Below are positions 34,432 to 45,828 of a stretch of 64,000 nucleotides of DNA, piece by piece. Below the pieces are notes generated by a model. The model was not told where the DNA came from, made no database searches, and saw only the letters and a list, made by a program, of their open reading frames with translations. The stretch covers positions 3,782,001 to 3,846,000 of the forward strand of contig NC_048554.1 of NCBI RefSeq assembly GCF_902806685.2, in the 5' to 3' direction. Both the position numbers and the translations under genes were made by a program. The stretch's first letter is position 1; every line of letters begins with the position of its first letter. The stretch is from Maniola hyperantus. Taxonomy: Eukaryota; Arthropoda; Insecta; Lepidoptera; Nymphalidae.

Positions 34432-34500
34432 TTTAAAAAATCCGGTCAAGTGCGAGTCGGGCTCGCACACGAAGCGTTCTGTATCATCGTACAAGAAATC
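34432..34500 (+). repeat. Repeat C head fragment
   Basis: TAAAAAATCCGGTCAAGTGC then GAGTCGGGCTCGCAC. Confidence 0.6.
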
Positions 34501-34574
34501 TCAAACCAGTATAATAAAATTTATCGCCAGAAATTGTCCAGAAATGCCAGACAGTCACTTAGCCCTGGGGCACA

Positions 34575-34753
34575 TCTAAGTATATAAAAGGAAAAGGTGA
34601 CTGACTGACAGACTGTCTGATCTACCAACGCACAGCTCAAACTACTGGATGGATTGGGCTGAAATTTGGCATGAAAATTTAAACCCTAAGGGGGTGAAAT
34701 AGGGGTTTGAAATTTGTGTAGTCCACGCGGACGAAGTCGCGAGCATAAGCTAG
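34575..34753 (+). mobile_element. Helitron-like family B with internal deletion
   Basis: TCTAAGTATATAAAAGG start, GCATAAGCTAG end, inserted between A and T. Confidence 0.8.
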
Positions 34754-35259
34754 TCGTATGTATGTATATATAAAATTGTCAGAAAAATATCCCGAGAGAA
34801 AGTAGAGTAAAATAACGAAGCAGATTGTTTTTCGAGTGAATGAAACTAAAATAAAATTAATGCTTGACAGGTAGAGCATTTAGAGAAAGGCGCTAAAATG
34901 CAATATAATAATTAGTTAAATGGTTCGTTTAGAAATAAATTAAGAAGTACTTTATGTCTAATAGGTAATCATTTTAGTTATGAAATTATGTATTTAGACA
35001 AAATGCAACTTAATTAACTATTTATGATTACGATTGAATGATAATCCTATAAATAAGCTCAAGCATCTTATCACCTACAAAATTAGATTATAAAATTTTA
35101 TTGACCTGCTTGTGATTAGATTTTTATCGGTTTGGATACAAAATTGATGTTCAAAAATTAAAAAAAAAAAATCTTACTGAGATTTGCGACCAGCCCAAGG
35201 ACTTTTAGCAAATTAGTTGCAGGTCAAAATAATAAAGCTTTGCAAATGTGTTCTCAATA
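34754..35259. other. No feature seen
   Basis: AT-rich. Confidence 0.5.
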
Positions 35260-35475
35260 AAGCGAGATTTAGACTAGCAAGAACTTCTTGCAAGTTATTC
35301 CGCAAGTACTTGCAGAACTGTTTACACTACGAGCAATATTGTACATGTACATACATTTGTGACATGCGGCAAGTGCAGCAAGTTACAAAACTTGCGGAAG
35401 TGATTGTTTTACACAGTAGAAATAACTTGCGGAAGTAAACTTCTGCAAGTTTTGTTGCTAATCTAAACCTTGCTT
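35260..35475. mobile_element. TIR element
   Basis: Outer inverted repeats AAGCGAGATTTAGACTAGC / GCTAATCTAAACCTTGCTT; the interior has repeated (A/C)CTTGC(G/A)GAAGT motifs. Confidence 0.7.
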
Positions 35476-35777
35476 AGCGATCATGCAGTTGAAATTTTTT
35501 TCCCAAAGGTGTCCCTTCAGAAAATATTCGGTAACTTTTCGTAATAGCAGGTAGGTATATATCACCTGACAACAACTTAGTTAAATGGGAACGGAATAAT
35601 CAGGTAGTTTACAGGAGTACATAATAATTAAAAAGACATCCGTTCATGACATGGACATAAATTACGATCGCAACAAATTGATCTGGATTTCTTGGAACAG
35701 ACTCAGATGCTATATAAACACTATGCCTACACGTGGTACAAAGACTGTAATCACAAACAAGCCGCAAGCTAACACTT

Positions 35778-36107
35778 AGGGCGATTACAAGCACAGCATC
35801 CGATCCGAATCCGTGAAAATGCGTTTCGAAGTAGTCATAGAACTATTTGTATGGTAGCTTACGCACTAGCTCCGACTTCCATCAGTTCCATCATCCAAGT
35901 TTTCTCCGTCATCCGTGAGAATATCTCGAATGTGCCTCAGAAATCGGACTTAATATGACGGAAATATGTCAAAGAGGTCCATGATTTAGCTTAGATTTGG
36001 ATCAGAGATCGGATTAGATTAGTGCGTAAGCAATATCCGAATTCGGACCGAGTTTTAATATCCGTATTTTCACGGACTCGGATCGGATGAGTGCGTAACC
36101 GCTCTTA
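35778..36107. mobile_element. TIR element
   Basis: About 40-bp termini around CATCCGATCCGAATCCGTG, inverted at 36064-36107. Interior holds no ORF. Confidence 0.72.
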
Positions 36108-36607
36108 CGAGTACTCTTCAAGAGATTGGTCTCAGACTCATTTATAGATTGCAATACTTAAGTTTAGCATCGTACGACCGCAAAGTGACGGTCTTATAAA
36201 GCCGTGATTAGGGTCAACAACCGGCTACTACCTGACACTGAAATCCAATTATGTTTGCCCCAGTAAACAGTCCTAGTTACAGGCATCAGGTTTCACAGAA
36301 CCCGTTTCATTAAATTTGGCGATTTCGATTTAATTTCAAACAGAAATAATCTGTAAATCTAAATACAATAATCCATTAATAAATCTAGTAAACTGAGCGT
36401 CCATTTCCAGTTTCATTGTTTATTGTTAGTACCAGTCAGGTACCCACGACACAGGACTACCTAGTGTGGGTACCATCAGAAAATGTTTAAATTTGACAAA
36501 ACTGTTTTGTTAAATAAATATTTTTTCATTTTCATTTTCATTCATTGTACTTATTCAACTTACTCATTGTAGATTTTAGAAAAAACACCAAATATCTTAA
36601 GTCAATG

Positions 36608-36780
36608 GGGCCGATTCTCTAGTACACAATCTCTAAACTAAACTAAATTAACAGGACTAAATTAACAGGTCTAAATCTAGTGCTTTCCTTTCCCGCAAGC
36701 AACATTATGAAAGGGATAGCAATAGATTTAGACGTGATATTTTAGTTTAGTTTAGAGATTGTGTACAAAGGAATTAGCCA
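36608..36780. mobile_element. TIR element
   Basis: TACACAATCTCTAAACTAAA (36623) pairs with its complement ending at 36764. Partial copies lie at 62955 and 48600. Confidence 0.75.
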
Positions 36781-37122
36781 CATTATTTGGCAACATTAAA
36801 CTAAGATAAAATAGTCAACTCTAGAAGTATCAATTTAATGTTCGCAATAAGAACATTGTTTCTTGCATAATCATATAAATTATAGTCGGTATTTGACTTG
36901 ATTATTTTTACGTTTTTTCTTTGCATTTGTACTTTGCACTAAGCTGCTTTTAATTACTTTAATGAAGACGTATCCTTGAAGTTGTCTATTTCTTTTTCTA
37001 GTCATTTTGGAAAGCTACATGTAGGTAATTTGTCTTATAGGAACTTAATACCGGGGATTGCGCATGAAATCAATCACTTAAGTTAATTAACAATACAGTT
37101 TTGGAGATATTATGACACTTAC

Positions 37123-37243
37123 GGCCACGTGCCAGAGCGTCGCTGCCGGTGAGACCGCACCAATGACTCTGGATGAGTGTGAAGCAAGGCCTGAGGTATG
37201 AGACTCTTGGACGATCTACGTCTGAATCTATACTCAGATCTTT
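37123..37243 (-). CDS. Candidate internal exon, unidentified gene
   Basis: Donor GCC|GTAAGTGT is strong; the acceptor GGGTGCAG at 37244-37245 is weaker. Phase-0 frame: KDLSIDSDVDRPRVSYLRPC then FTLIQSHWCGLTGSDALARG, leaving in phase 1. A second open frame (ERSEYRFRRRSSK..) exists and cannot be excluded. Local GC content and codon choice are higher than the flanks. Confidence 0.45.
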
Positions 37244-37776
37244 CTGCACCCTTGCATCCTCTCAACGTCGTTAGCTCCTCCGTTGATCCGCACCACAAAG
37301 AGTCAATTGACAGCATCGTTCTTGACTTGACTTATACTTTAGCACATCACAATAATTTTAAAACTAGTTCAGTTACAGACAATAATGCATATTTGGAGCA
37401 AGCATAGGAAACTAATAGTGCTCAAACAACAAAATACAGTTTCACAATTCGTTTGGGACTTGGGCACGGCCTTCTGCGCAAAATCGTAGCTATTGCAAAA
37501 TTTCACATACGTGAGCCCGGTTTGGTTAGATTGTTAAATATTGCAAGGCTAGGGAGTTGCGAATTGTTAGTTACACGGAAACGGTCAGTAGGCTAGCGCC
37601 AACCGCACGTTAGCGCGCGCCTGTGGATACTGACGGACTGATAGGCGAAAGAGCGGATCATGCCGGCGAAGAATGTCAGCGAACGAAGCGATCCAAAACA
37701 AAAGGTGTCTTCTGATGATAACATGAAACTTAATTGTTTTATTTAATAAGCATAGGTACCTACATAAACTGTTTAC

Positions 37777-37951
37777 TTTCACAGTTAGATTCGCTGACTT
37801 TGGACACTGCCTTTTATGGATGCGGATCAATTTGTTGAGCACCTTTATCCTTGCACCATTTAGAGCGTCATCAGAAGCATAGGCATAGAGGTATTCAAGC
37901 TTAGTTGAGAGTACAAAGTAAAATACTTTCGGCAATTCACGATGAAATTCA
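37777..37951 (-). CDS. Candidate internal exon, unidentified gene
   Basis: Acceptor GATTACAG and donor AAA|GTAAAC flank 175 bases: one base completing a codon plus 58 codons. The frame reads EFHRELPKVFYFVLSTKLEY, LYAYASDDALNGARIKVLNK and a basic LIRIHKRQCPKSANLTVK. Entry phase 2 fits both exons at 42.3 and 43.1 kb; exit phase 0 fits the exon at 37243. The acceptor lacks a strong pyrimidine tract and I know no homologue. Confidence 0.42.
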
Positions 37952-38079
37952 CTGTAATCAGTAATCACGTCATATCAAAAAATGTTATCGGTTTTATTAT
38001 TTTTTGTGTTGCTCTGAAGATGCTAAGAAGTCTAAACACAGATAGGTATAAACTGTCAAATTATGTGGGTAACAGTACC

Positions 38080-38318
38080 CTTATTATAAATGCGAAAGTG
38101 TTTGTTTGATGGTTTATTGGTTTGTTGGTTTATTGGTTTGTTGGTTTGTCCTTCAATCACGTCGTAACGGTGCAACGGATTGACGTGATTTTTAGCATGG
38201 GTATGGATAAAGACCTGGAGAGTGACATATGCTACTGTTTATCCCGGGAAATCAAAGAGTTCCCACGGGATTTTTAAAAACCTAATTTCACGCAGACGAA
38301 GTCGCGGGCATTAGCTAG
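38080..38318 (+). mobile_element. Helitron-like family A, near full
   Basis: TTATTATAAATGCGAAAGTG start, TTGGTTTGTTGG tandem, hairpin and GCATTAGCTAG end. Confidence 0.8.
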
Positions 38319-38374
38319 TTACTTATAATTATCACGGAACATAAAAATAATCATAATATCAGAATTGAGATATA

Positions 38375-38534
38375 AGTCCCGCAAATTGCTATTGCGCTGG
38401 AACCATGTCTCATTATCATCGAAATGACGTCATTTGACGTATATTTAAGTAAAAATATACCATCAGCTCGAAACTTCAGTCTATTGCTGACGTCACTGAA
38501 ATGGCGGCCACACTCATTAGCAATTTGCGGGACT
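38375..38534. mobile_element. MITE family E, intact ends
   Basis: Perfect AGTCCCGCAAATTGCTA termini, TA duplicated on each side. Confidence 0.88.
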
Positions 38535-38877
38535 TATAGCTCATGCAGTTTTGCAAGTTAACATTAATTATTAGAAAGACGAAATTTTCAGCAATCCAGA
38601 AACGAAAGTAACGTCTATGAAAGTGTTAACAAGTATAGAGCACGCAATTCGCAAATTCACTCACTGAGAACTAATTGTGATTAAAACGGTCCATTGTCCT
38701 GGATTTAAGATTAGTGAAAGTACATGAGATCAACGAATGACTAACGGCTAGCGGCTGGATTAGATTCGCGTTTTCTTTTGTTAGTCAGACAAGCGAAGAA
38801 AGAGAAACAGGCTTTAATGTTTTCGTTTATGTATGTATAATTTATTGGTCCTTCGAACCCTGAATCTTCGGTATTTT

Positions 38878-39060
38878 ATATACACAATTTTCAAACTCCT
38901 ATTTCACCCTCTTAGGGGTTGAATTTTCAAAAATCCTTTCTTAGCGGATACCTACGTCATAATAGCTATCTGCATGCCAAATTTCAGCCCGAGCCGTCCA
39001 GTAGTTTGAGCTGTTCGTTGATAGATCTGTCAGTCACCTTTTTCTTTTATATATTTAAGT
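38878..39060 (-). mobile_element. Helitron-like family B, lacking hairpin end
   Basis: CAAACTCCTATTTCACCCTC to TTTTCTTTTATATATTTAAG. Confidence 0.65.
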
Positions 39061-39191
39061 AGATACACTTGTAAAGAATTTAGGTTACGTCTTTAGGCTA
39101 GGACCTAGGTGCGTTGCGAAACGTTAGATTCAGGAAAATTATTGCTAGGGACATTCATCGGCGTTAGTATGCAGATATGTCTATGACAATA

Positions 39192-39461
39192 GGCTACTTG
39201 ACAATTTTTTTAAGTTGGTCTTAAATGGTTAATATTTGTCCTATTATATCAAAAAAATTAACACTATATTTTTTTGCGCCCTAAAAACCGTAAAACTTTA
39301 ATTTAAAAAAATATTTTTCTTAGACAGGTGAAAACACTGTCGGCCATGTTTGGCCGATAGATTATCTGTGCTCTGACGTCATGCATTTGTAAACAACAGT
39401 ATAACCACAGGGTTATACTGTTGTTTACAAATTACAAACTTAAAAAAAATGTCAAGTAGCC
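39192..39461. mobile_element. TIR element with nested 22-bp hairpin
   Basis: GGCTACTTGACA..TGTCAAGTAGCC termini flanked by TA. Inside, arms 39385-39406 and 39411-39432 pair perfectly across a 4-base loop. Confidence 0.82.
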
Positions 39462-39569
39462 TATTTCTACAAGGTTTAGTTGGCAAAACTTGCAGAAGCT
39501 GACTTGCTGCGAGTGTTTACACAGTGTAAGTGACATGCAATTAACTTGCTACAGCTGACTTTTGTAAGT

Positions 39570-40249
39570 ATTTTTAGTAAATCTATCGCGTCTGGAATAC
39601 CTTTGCTAGGTATTCAGACGCGAGGCGGCGTAGTTGTAAGGGTCAAGTCTCATTGCAGCAGTGCATAATTCTATGCGGGATAGTTTGTCTAGCGAATGCG
39701 TATGTCGAAACGACGCGCGACGGTATCATACTACTGATGGCAATGCATCGATCGGCACCGACTAATAAAATAAGAATTATGGTTCATAAGCCAGATTTAC
39801 ACGAGCAGGCGTGCGTTAAGAAACTCCACATCAATTTGTTAATAACGTAGTGTCAACGTCAATTTTACTTTTTTAGGTAAGACGCGTTGCGATTTGCGGC
39901 GCCGCTGTGAGTGCGACACGTTCACAATGTGCCTTGAGCCTAATAAGTAAACGGGTGGTCTAGTTTTTTATCGGCAATCGGCTTTTAGTACTTAAAAGTA
40001 CGTACGTAGAAATCTTGTGACATAAGAACATTAAAGTATTAAAAACTTGGAAAGGGAGTGACCAGAAACGTGTTGGTGATTTCTTGAATCAAATAGACTT
40101 GTCGGTAGGTCAAGAGTCATCGTCCTAAAACGGGTACATATTCCTGGTACAATGACTCAACCATACCGCGGCGCGGTAGCAGGCTCTCTGTTTTTTGACG
40201 TCAGTACTCAACATGTGGGATGCGTGGATTAGGTCAGTCAATTTTATAA
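39570..40249. other. No confident gene
   Basis: A 65-codon plus frame at 39653 begins with a signal-peptide-like stretch (MQQCIILCGIVCLANA) but lacks other support. Confidence 0.35.
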
Positions 40250-40470
40250 TAAAAATCGGCCAAGTGCGAATCAGGCTCGCGCAACGAGGGTTCTGTACTA
40301 CAGCCGTATTTTTTCGACATTTTGCACGAGAATTCAAAAATATGATGCATAAAAATAAATACAAATCTGATTTAGAATGCACAAGTGAAGACCTTTCATA
40401 TGATACCCCACTTGATATAGCTATCTTACTTCGAAATTTGAAAATACTAATTATTAGTTCATGACCACAT
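40250..40470 (+). repeat. Repeat C, 3'-truncated
   Basis: AATCGGCCAAGTGCGAATCA to TAATTATTAGTTCATGACC. Confidence 0.7.
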
Positions 40471-40477
40471 CTTCCTG

Positions 40478-40535
40478 GACCACAACAGAACCTCCGACGT
40501 CCGATTAGGAGGCAGACGTCCTAACCACTAGGCTT
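40478..40535 (-). mobile_element. SINE-1 head fragment
   Basis: GGACGTC..CCTAACCACTAGGCT type tRNA-like head only, directly joined to a truncated repeat-C copy. Confidence 0.65.
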
Positions 40536-40798
40536 ATTTAACATCAGTAAGATAGTAGTCTTTAGGTGGGTTTACACAAGTCGATTTTTCCCAACCGCAA
40601 CGCGCGTAGGAAACTTGTGAAACAAACACGCAGCCAATTAATTTTATAGGAAAAAACATTTGAATTAATTAAATGGGTAGGGGTGCTTACTGCTTAGCAT
40701 TAACAAAACATACTAAATTAAAACAATTAAAATATAGAATAGGTACTTTGCAATGCCCTGACGGGACTTCATGTGAATCCATACTACTTAGTATTAGT

Positions 40799-41007
40799 AG
40801 GTATATTCTAAATTCGAAAGTGTGTTTGTCTGTCTGTTAGCTTTTCACGGCTCATCCGTTTAACAACGAATTTGACGAAAATTGGTACAGAAATAGCTTG
40901 CAAGTTGCATCCCAGGGAAGACTACTTTTTAACCTGGAAAATCAAAGAGTTTCCATGAGATTTTTAAATCCTAAATCCACGAGGACGAAGTTACGGGCAT
41001 CATCTAG
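40799..41007 (+). mobile_element. Helitron-like family A
   Basis: AAATTCGAAAGTGTGTTTGT to GGGCATCATCTAG. Confidence 0.72.
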
Positions 41008-41011
41008 TGAT

Positions 41012-41425
41012 TAATAAAAAACCAGTTAAGTGCGAGTCAGGCTCGTGCACCAAGGGTGCCGTACTACAGTCGTATTTTATCATCATTTTGGACAGTAAAT
41101 CAAAAACTATTATGCATAAAATTAAATAAAAATCTGTTTTTGAATGTACAGGTAAAAGCCCTTTCATATGATATCCCACTAATTGGTATAGTAATCTTAC
41201 TTTATAAGTTGAAAATACTAATTATATGTTCAAAACACTTTTTAATTTTTTTTGTGATGTCACCACAAATTCACGGTTTTAAGATTTTTTCCCTAATGTC
41301 TGCTATAAGACCTACCTATCTCTCAAATTTCATGATTCTAGGTCAACAGGAAGTACCCTGTAGGTTTCTTGACAGACAGACAACAAAGTGATCTCCATTT
41401 TTCCTTTTTAGGTACAGAAATCTAA
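41012..41425 (+). repeat. Repeat C, full copy
   Basis: AAAAACCAGTTAAGTGCGAG to TTTAGGTACAGAAATCTAAT; its 111-codon ORF is repeat-derived. Confidence 0.75.
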
Positions 41426-41599
41426 TAAATGAATACATCATTTAATAATGTAACACAAGGTAAACCAATAAGATAGCATCCTTGGTTTACAGTAGTCGAT
41501 TTTAACAGTGCAACGAGGCCAAACACACAACATAGCAAAGTGATAATGTAATAATTTTACTATAATCGAAAAAGTGCGACCAAAATGAACACAAATTTT

Positions 41600-42070
41600 T
41601 ACAGTTCTATACCTCAAAAGGAAAAAAGGAACCCTTATGGGCTTATAGGATCACTTCGTTGTCAGTCAGTCAGTCCATCCTTCTGTCCATCTGGCTGTCC
41701 GTCTGTCTTGTCTGTCAAGTAAAATGTATAGGGTCCCGTTGACCTAGAATCATGAAATTTGGTAGATAGGTAGGTCTTATAGCACAAGTAAAGGAAAAAA
41801 TACGAAAACCGTGAGTTTGCAGATGCATCACAAAAAAATGAAAATGTGTTCATGAACAAATAATTAGTATTTTCAATTTTCAAACTAAGATAACTATACC
41901 AAGTGGGGTATCATATGAAAGGGCATTACCTGTACCTGCATTCTAACACAGATTTTTATTTATTTTTATGCATAATACATTTTGAGTTATCGTGCAAAAT
42001 GTCGAAAAAAATAGGTACCTGAGTACTCTCCCTCTGTGCGCGTGTCTGACTCGCACTTGGCTGGTTTTTA
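41600..42070 (-). repeat. Repeat C, full copy, inverted to its neighbour
   Basis: TATACCTCAAAAGGAAAAAA to CGCACTTGGCTGGTTTTTA. Confidence 0.75.
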
Positions 42071-42258
42071 ATAGTTACAAGGTATTACAAGTATATTATG
42101 CATTGTTGTCATACTTTTCCTAAAGTGTAAAAGTTGACTTACAAATGCTGAGCAAGACTGCAACTTGCAAGCAAAACAAGTTCGATTTGATTTAACAAAA
42201 CCGCAAGTCAACTACCTATCAATTAACTTTTAGAGGGTTTCCTAACTTCTAAGCTTAC

Positions 42259-42329
42259 CTGTCTTCTTCATCTTCGCTTTCCCTGCTTGTGGTAGGATGC
42301 CTATTCTTCATCTTGCTATCCATCTTCAT
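42259..42329 (-). CDS. Candidate first coding exon, unidentified gene
   Basis: ATG at 42329 opens a basic-then-acidic N-terminus (MKMDSKMKNRHPTTSRESED then EED) ending in the donor CAG|GTAAGC in phase 2. No pyrimidine-AG acceptor precedes the ATG, so it looks like a start exon. It ends with the same AG dinucleotide and phase as the exon at 43139-43273, consistent with two alternative exons splicing to one downstream exon. Confidence 0.42.
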
Positions 42330-42869
42330 AACATTTATTTATAAGTAACCACAAGTTAACTATCATACTTATCCAATACACGGTACCGCATTCACTTGAT
42401 AAGCTATAGAGATAAACTAAAACTAACGAATAGGAATCTTTAAAATTATCGCTACCTACCTATGTATATGATTTTATTTTCGTTCGCAAGGTTAGGAAAC
42501 ACATAAAAGATAAAAGGTTAGGAAATTAGAAAACCAAAAAAAAACAAATTATTTTTAAATCCTAGTGTCAACTGTCAACTGTCAATGTCTACTAATGTCA
42601 TCAACTTTTTGAATGAAAGGCAATGACACATCAATGATAGCTTGATAGAAAGGCAATGATTGTCAGCTGGTGGCTGTACTATAAAGATGGGTAAGATTGG
42701 TATAATGGCGAGTTTTTTTTTGCGTAGCTGATATAGAATAGTTTGTAGAGTACCTAGATGCGTAGATTTTATTTAAATTGGACTTTTCTGTTATTGGGAC
42801 ATGATAATAATTAAAGTACCACCATTAGTACATATTATATTATGTACTATGGTCTATCATTTGACGAAA

Positions 42870-43075
42870 AATTGCTATTGCGCTGGAACCATGTCTCGTT
42901 AACATCGAAATGACGTCATTTTGACGTCAGCCGAAATAGGGTAGGTAGCTGTACCATCAAAGAGTACATTGGTATACTAGGTACCATCAGCTCGAAACTT
43001 CAGTCTAGTGCTGACCACAGATCACTATATACTAGGGTGCTGACCACACTAAAATGGCAGCCACGCGCATACTAT
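42870..43075. repeat. MITE family E, ends lost
   Basis: ATTGCTATTGCGCTGGAACC and ACCATCAGCTCGAAACTTCA match family E. Confidence 0.6.
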
Positions 43076-43138
43076 CTACCATTCATTGTACCATTAGTAC
43101 CTATGAAGTGCTAATGTTATTATTAAGAAAGTACCTAC

Positions 43139-43273
43139 CTGAATGTGTTAAGTTTGTCGACTACGGCGCTGAGTGGATTTTTCCGTAGTGGCCCTGGTGA
43201 TCCACCTGGTGAATTTTCCCGTGACTCAGCGGCCAGGGCGCGAGCCAACATTAAATCTTGCTCGTTCAACATT
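43139..43273 (-). CDS. Candidate internal exon of an unidentified minus-strand gene
   Basis: Acceptor TTTCTTTGCAG and donor CAG|GTAGGTAC enclose 135 bases with one open frame: MLNEQDLMLARALAAESREN, then SPGGSPGPLRKNPL and SAVVDKLNTF. It enters and leaves in phase 2. Composition (Ser/Gly/Pro linker, Leu/Ala-rich helix) and the codon pattern look coding. The next compatible exon is at 37951. I do not recognise the protein. Confidence 0.5.
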
Positions 43274-43629
43274 CTGCAAAGAAACAATTTTAATTTTTCA
43301 ATTTCACTATACGTGGTGATGACTCGATGAGGCATATCTACAAAATATTTTTATTTTTTATCATAATGTAATTTTATTATCTTTTATATATAGCTGTTAC
43401 AAGGATTTGCTATTAAAAACGAGAAGGCATTTATATGTACGATATATATAATAAAAGGAATAAAACATTATTAATATTTTATGTCCAAATTCCAATATAA
43501 ACCAAGTAGACCTATAAAATGTGGACGGAATTGTAAGGTAAGACCTATTTTTAAAGATTTAGAACATTTTCAAATCTAAATCGATGTTTTCAAAGATGTT
43601 TCTTTGCGAGTTTTGGTTGAAAACAAGGT

Positions 43630-43750
43630 TAAAAACCAATCAGAGGTGATTGCGATCGAGACATGTAGCTGTTCTACCGCAATCGCGCAGCAGAGGTGGT
43701 TGCGATCGTGTCGTGACATTGTAGCTGTCATTCTACCACAATCGGTAAGT
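43630..43750. repeat. Short tandem TE segment
   Basis: CAGAGGTGATTGCGATCG.. and CAGAGGTGGTTGCGATCG.. each followed by GTAGCTGT..CTACC.CAATCG; reversed relative at 16650. Confidence 0.55.
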
Positions 43751-43759
43751 ATGGGTAAT

Positions 43760-44752
43760 AATCGTTAAGTATAAAATTACTACCTACTTATAAGCTGTAT
43801 TAAATAAAAATGCAAATTACACATTACCGTTTACCGTATTAATGCCGTGCACGTGCGATATTATAAAATGACCTATTTTTTTCAATGTCAAAACAAAAAC
43901 TGCTTGCTAGATCAACCTAACAAGACAAGTACAGACCTTTAGTTTTACGGTCATCCCGTGCGAACAAAGACCAAAGGGAAAAGTTAGACGGAGGCATCGA
44001 GAATACCTAAAAGTATAGCAAGTTGTGTGAGTGATATTATGATGTACCTAACAATCTTGCGTAAACATTTATGTACAATGGCGTCTTTTTTAAATCCAGC
44101 AAAGTCGTACTTAGTTCAGTATTCACTGCATTGATAAAAAGACCGTGCCCACTAATATGACGCTCGAGGCCAAAGACATCAAATATCAATGTAGGTAGGT
44201 ACATAATTTAATCGCGACTTGGTCTACTTATTGCTTTGCTGCACTACATTGCGTTGCAATGCATCACAAATAGTTGTTACGGCCACAGTTGTGTATTGTG
44301 AGTTTACTGTCTATCTTTTTATTTTAGTCTTTGGACTGTGGCAAATGAAAATTATTTCGATCTTGTTCTCGATACCAAGGCAAACGCCTCTACCGTCGCT
44401 TTGATCACGACACGGAGTACCTAGCCCGAATTAAAAGCAACTCCTGTAGAGACACATAAAGTGAAGTCATTTGAAATTGCCATGCAAAAGAAATCCTTGT
44501 TGACGGCCTATAAGGTTAGGGAGAAATGAAACGTGCGGAAAAACACAAATTTTTGCAAATTTCTCTTCAGGTAGGTAACTAGGTATAAGTATATATAGAT
44601 TTAGAAAAAAATTAAAATCATGTGCCTTTATTTATTTATTTTGGATTTAGGTTTTGAAAATCCTGTGGGAACTCTTTGATTATCCGGGATAGCCCATGTT
44701 CTTTTCCGGGATACAGGCTATCTCTGTACCTTTCGTCAGGTAGCTTATTACA
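43760..44752. other. No gene seen
   Basis: AT-rich; a family A fragment lies at 44660-44740 (CCTGTGGGAACTCTTTGATT). Confidence 0.5.
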
Positions 44753-44925
44753 GCAGTACGCGGCCGAGAGTAATGTACTTACATCGACCTTAAGAAGGAG
44801 ATAGCAAATTTGTAGAGCACTGTCTCCGTCGTTGAGGCCGACAGAACGTCATAAAGCTATGAGTGACAGGGACAACGCTCTACAAAGCCGAATCATTCTA
44901 AAAGCCGATATTGTATTGTACAATT
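44753..44925. mobile_element. MITE family G
   Basis: GCAGTACGCGGCCGAGAGTA; interior ATGAGTGACAGGGACAACGC; right terminus worn. Confidence 0.65.
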
Positions 44926-45337
44926 TTCGTATTGTACAATATTTGAAAATAATATATAGCCTATGTTACTCAAGAGTAATGTAGCTTTCTACTGATGAAA
45001 GAATTTTCAAAATCAGTACAGTAGTTCCAGAGATAACCCACTACAAACAAACTTAATACAACCTTTAAGTACGTCTGTATAATATCAGTATAGATTATGG
45101 TAATATGTACCTACTATTAACTTCATAAAATTTCATACTTCCTAAACCTGATATTTAGGTATGAATAGGTAATGAATTGAGTGAACTTGGTTTTCAAGTA
45201 GGTAGGTAGTTTCTATAAATAGGAAGACACGTAAACAGTAGAGTTGGAGCTTCTATGCAAATATTGAGAATGTAAACAAATTGGAATTTGCTGATTTTAG
45301 ATTTTGTCATGCGTTAGATAATTCACATGTATAGTTC

Positions 45338-45468
45338 GCGACAGGTCGAAATGGCAATCGGGGTATGAGGTCCACGTCACCCGCACTGTCCCGCACCAGG
45401 TTAGCGCTTGGGCTGTGCGGGTGTGTGTCTCGTCTCCGATTAACCTGTCGCGTACTATAGGTACCTGT
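45338..45468. mobile_element. TIR element
   Basis: TATAGTTCGCGACAGGT pairs with ACCTGTCGCGTACTATA; GC-rich interior GTGCGGGTGTGTGTCTCG. Confidence 0.75.
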
Positions 45469-45682
45469 AATCTACCTAAATCATCTTCGTCCCCTATGTT
45501 TTTAAAACTCCCGAGGGAAGACTTTGACTTTCGGGGATAAAAAGTAGGTACCTATAATAGATAGATGTCTGTTCTGTATCTAGGATGTAAATACCTACTT
45601 ACCTCTATCAAATTTTGTCCAAATTAGTTAGGCGGATAGAAAAGATAGCGACAGATAGACAGACCACTTTCGTAATTCATAA

Positions 45683-45728
45683 TCATCATCATCAATCCTT
45701 GGTAGACTGTGGCCAGCTTTGGACGGTC
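45683..45728 (-). mobile_element. SINE-1 tail fragment
   Basis: ATCATCATCATCAATCC then TGGTAGACTGTGGCCA. It lies in the presumed 3' UTR of the candidate exon at 45758. Confidence 0.5.
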
Positions 45729-45757
45729 AGGGAGCGGAATGTAAAGTTATATCCAAA

Positions 45758-45819
45758 TTAATAGTCAGGTTCAAACTTCAAACCCAACTGGTTGAACTTT
45801 TGCCGCATCTGCTCTACTT
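45758..45819 (-). CDS. Candidate terminal exon, unidentified
   Basis: A pyrimidine-rich TTTCCCGTCCAG is followed eleven bases later by GAGCAG. From the second AG (exon from 45808) the frame reads MRQKFNQLGLKFEPDY then TAA at 45760-45758, phase-compatible with the exon ending at 47381. From the first AG it reads VEQMRQ. and the same ending. Short, and supported only by frame and splice context. Confidence 0.3.
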
Positions 45820-45828
45820 CTGGACGGG

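Noticed and set aside
37198..37407. 69-codon plus-strand ORF
   Set aside because: The first part is antisense to a better-supported minus exon with a GTAAGT donor; I could not find plus-strand splice sites.
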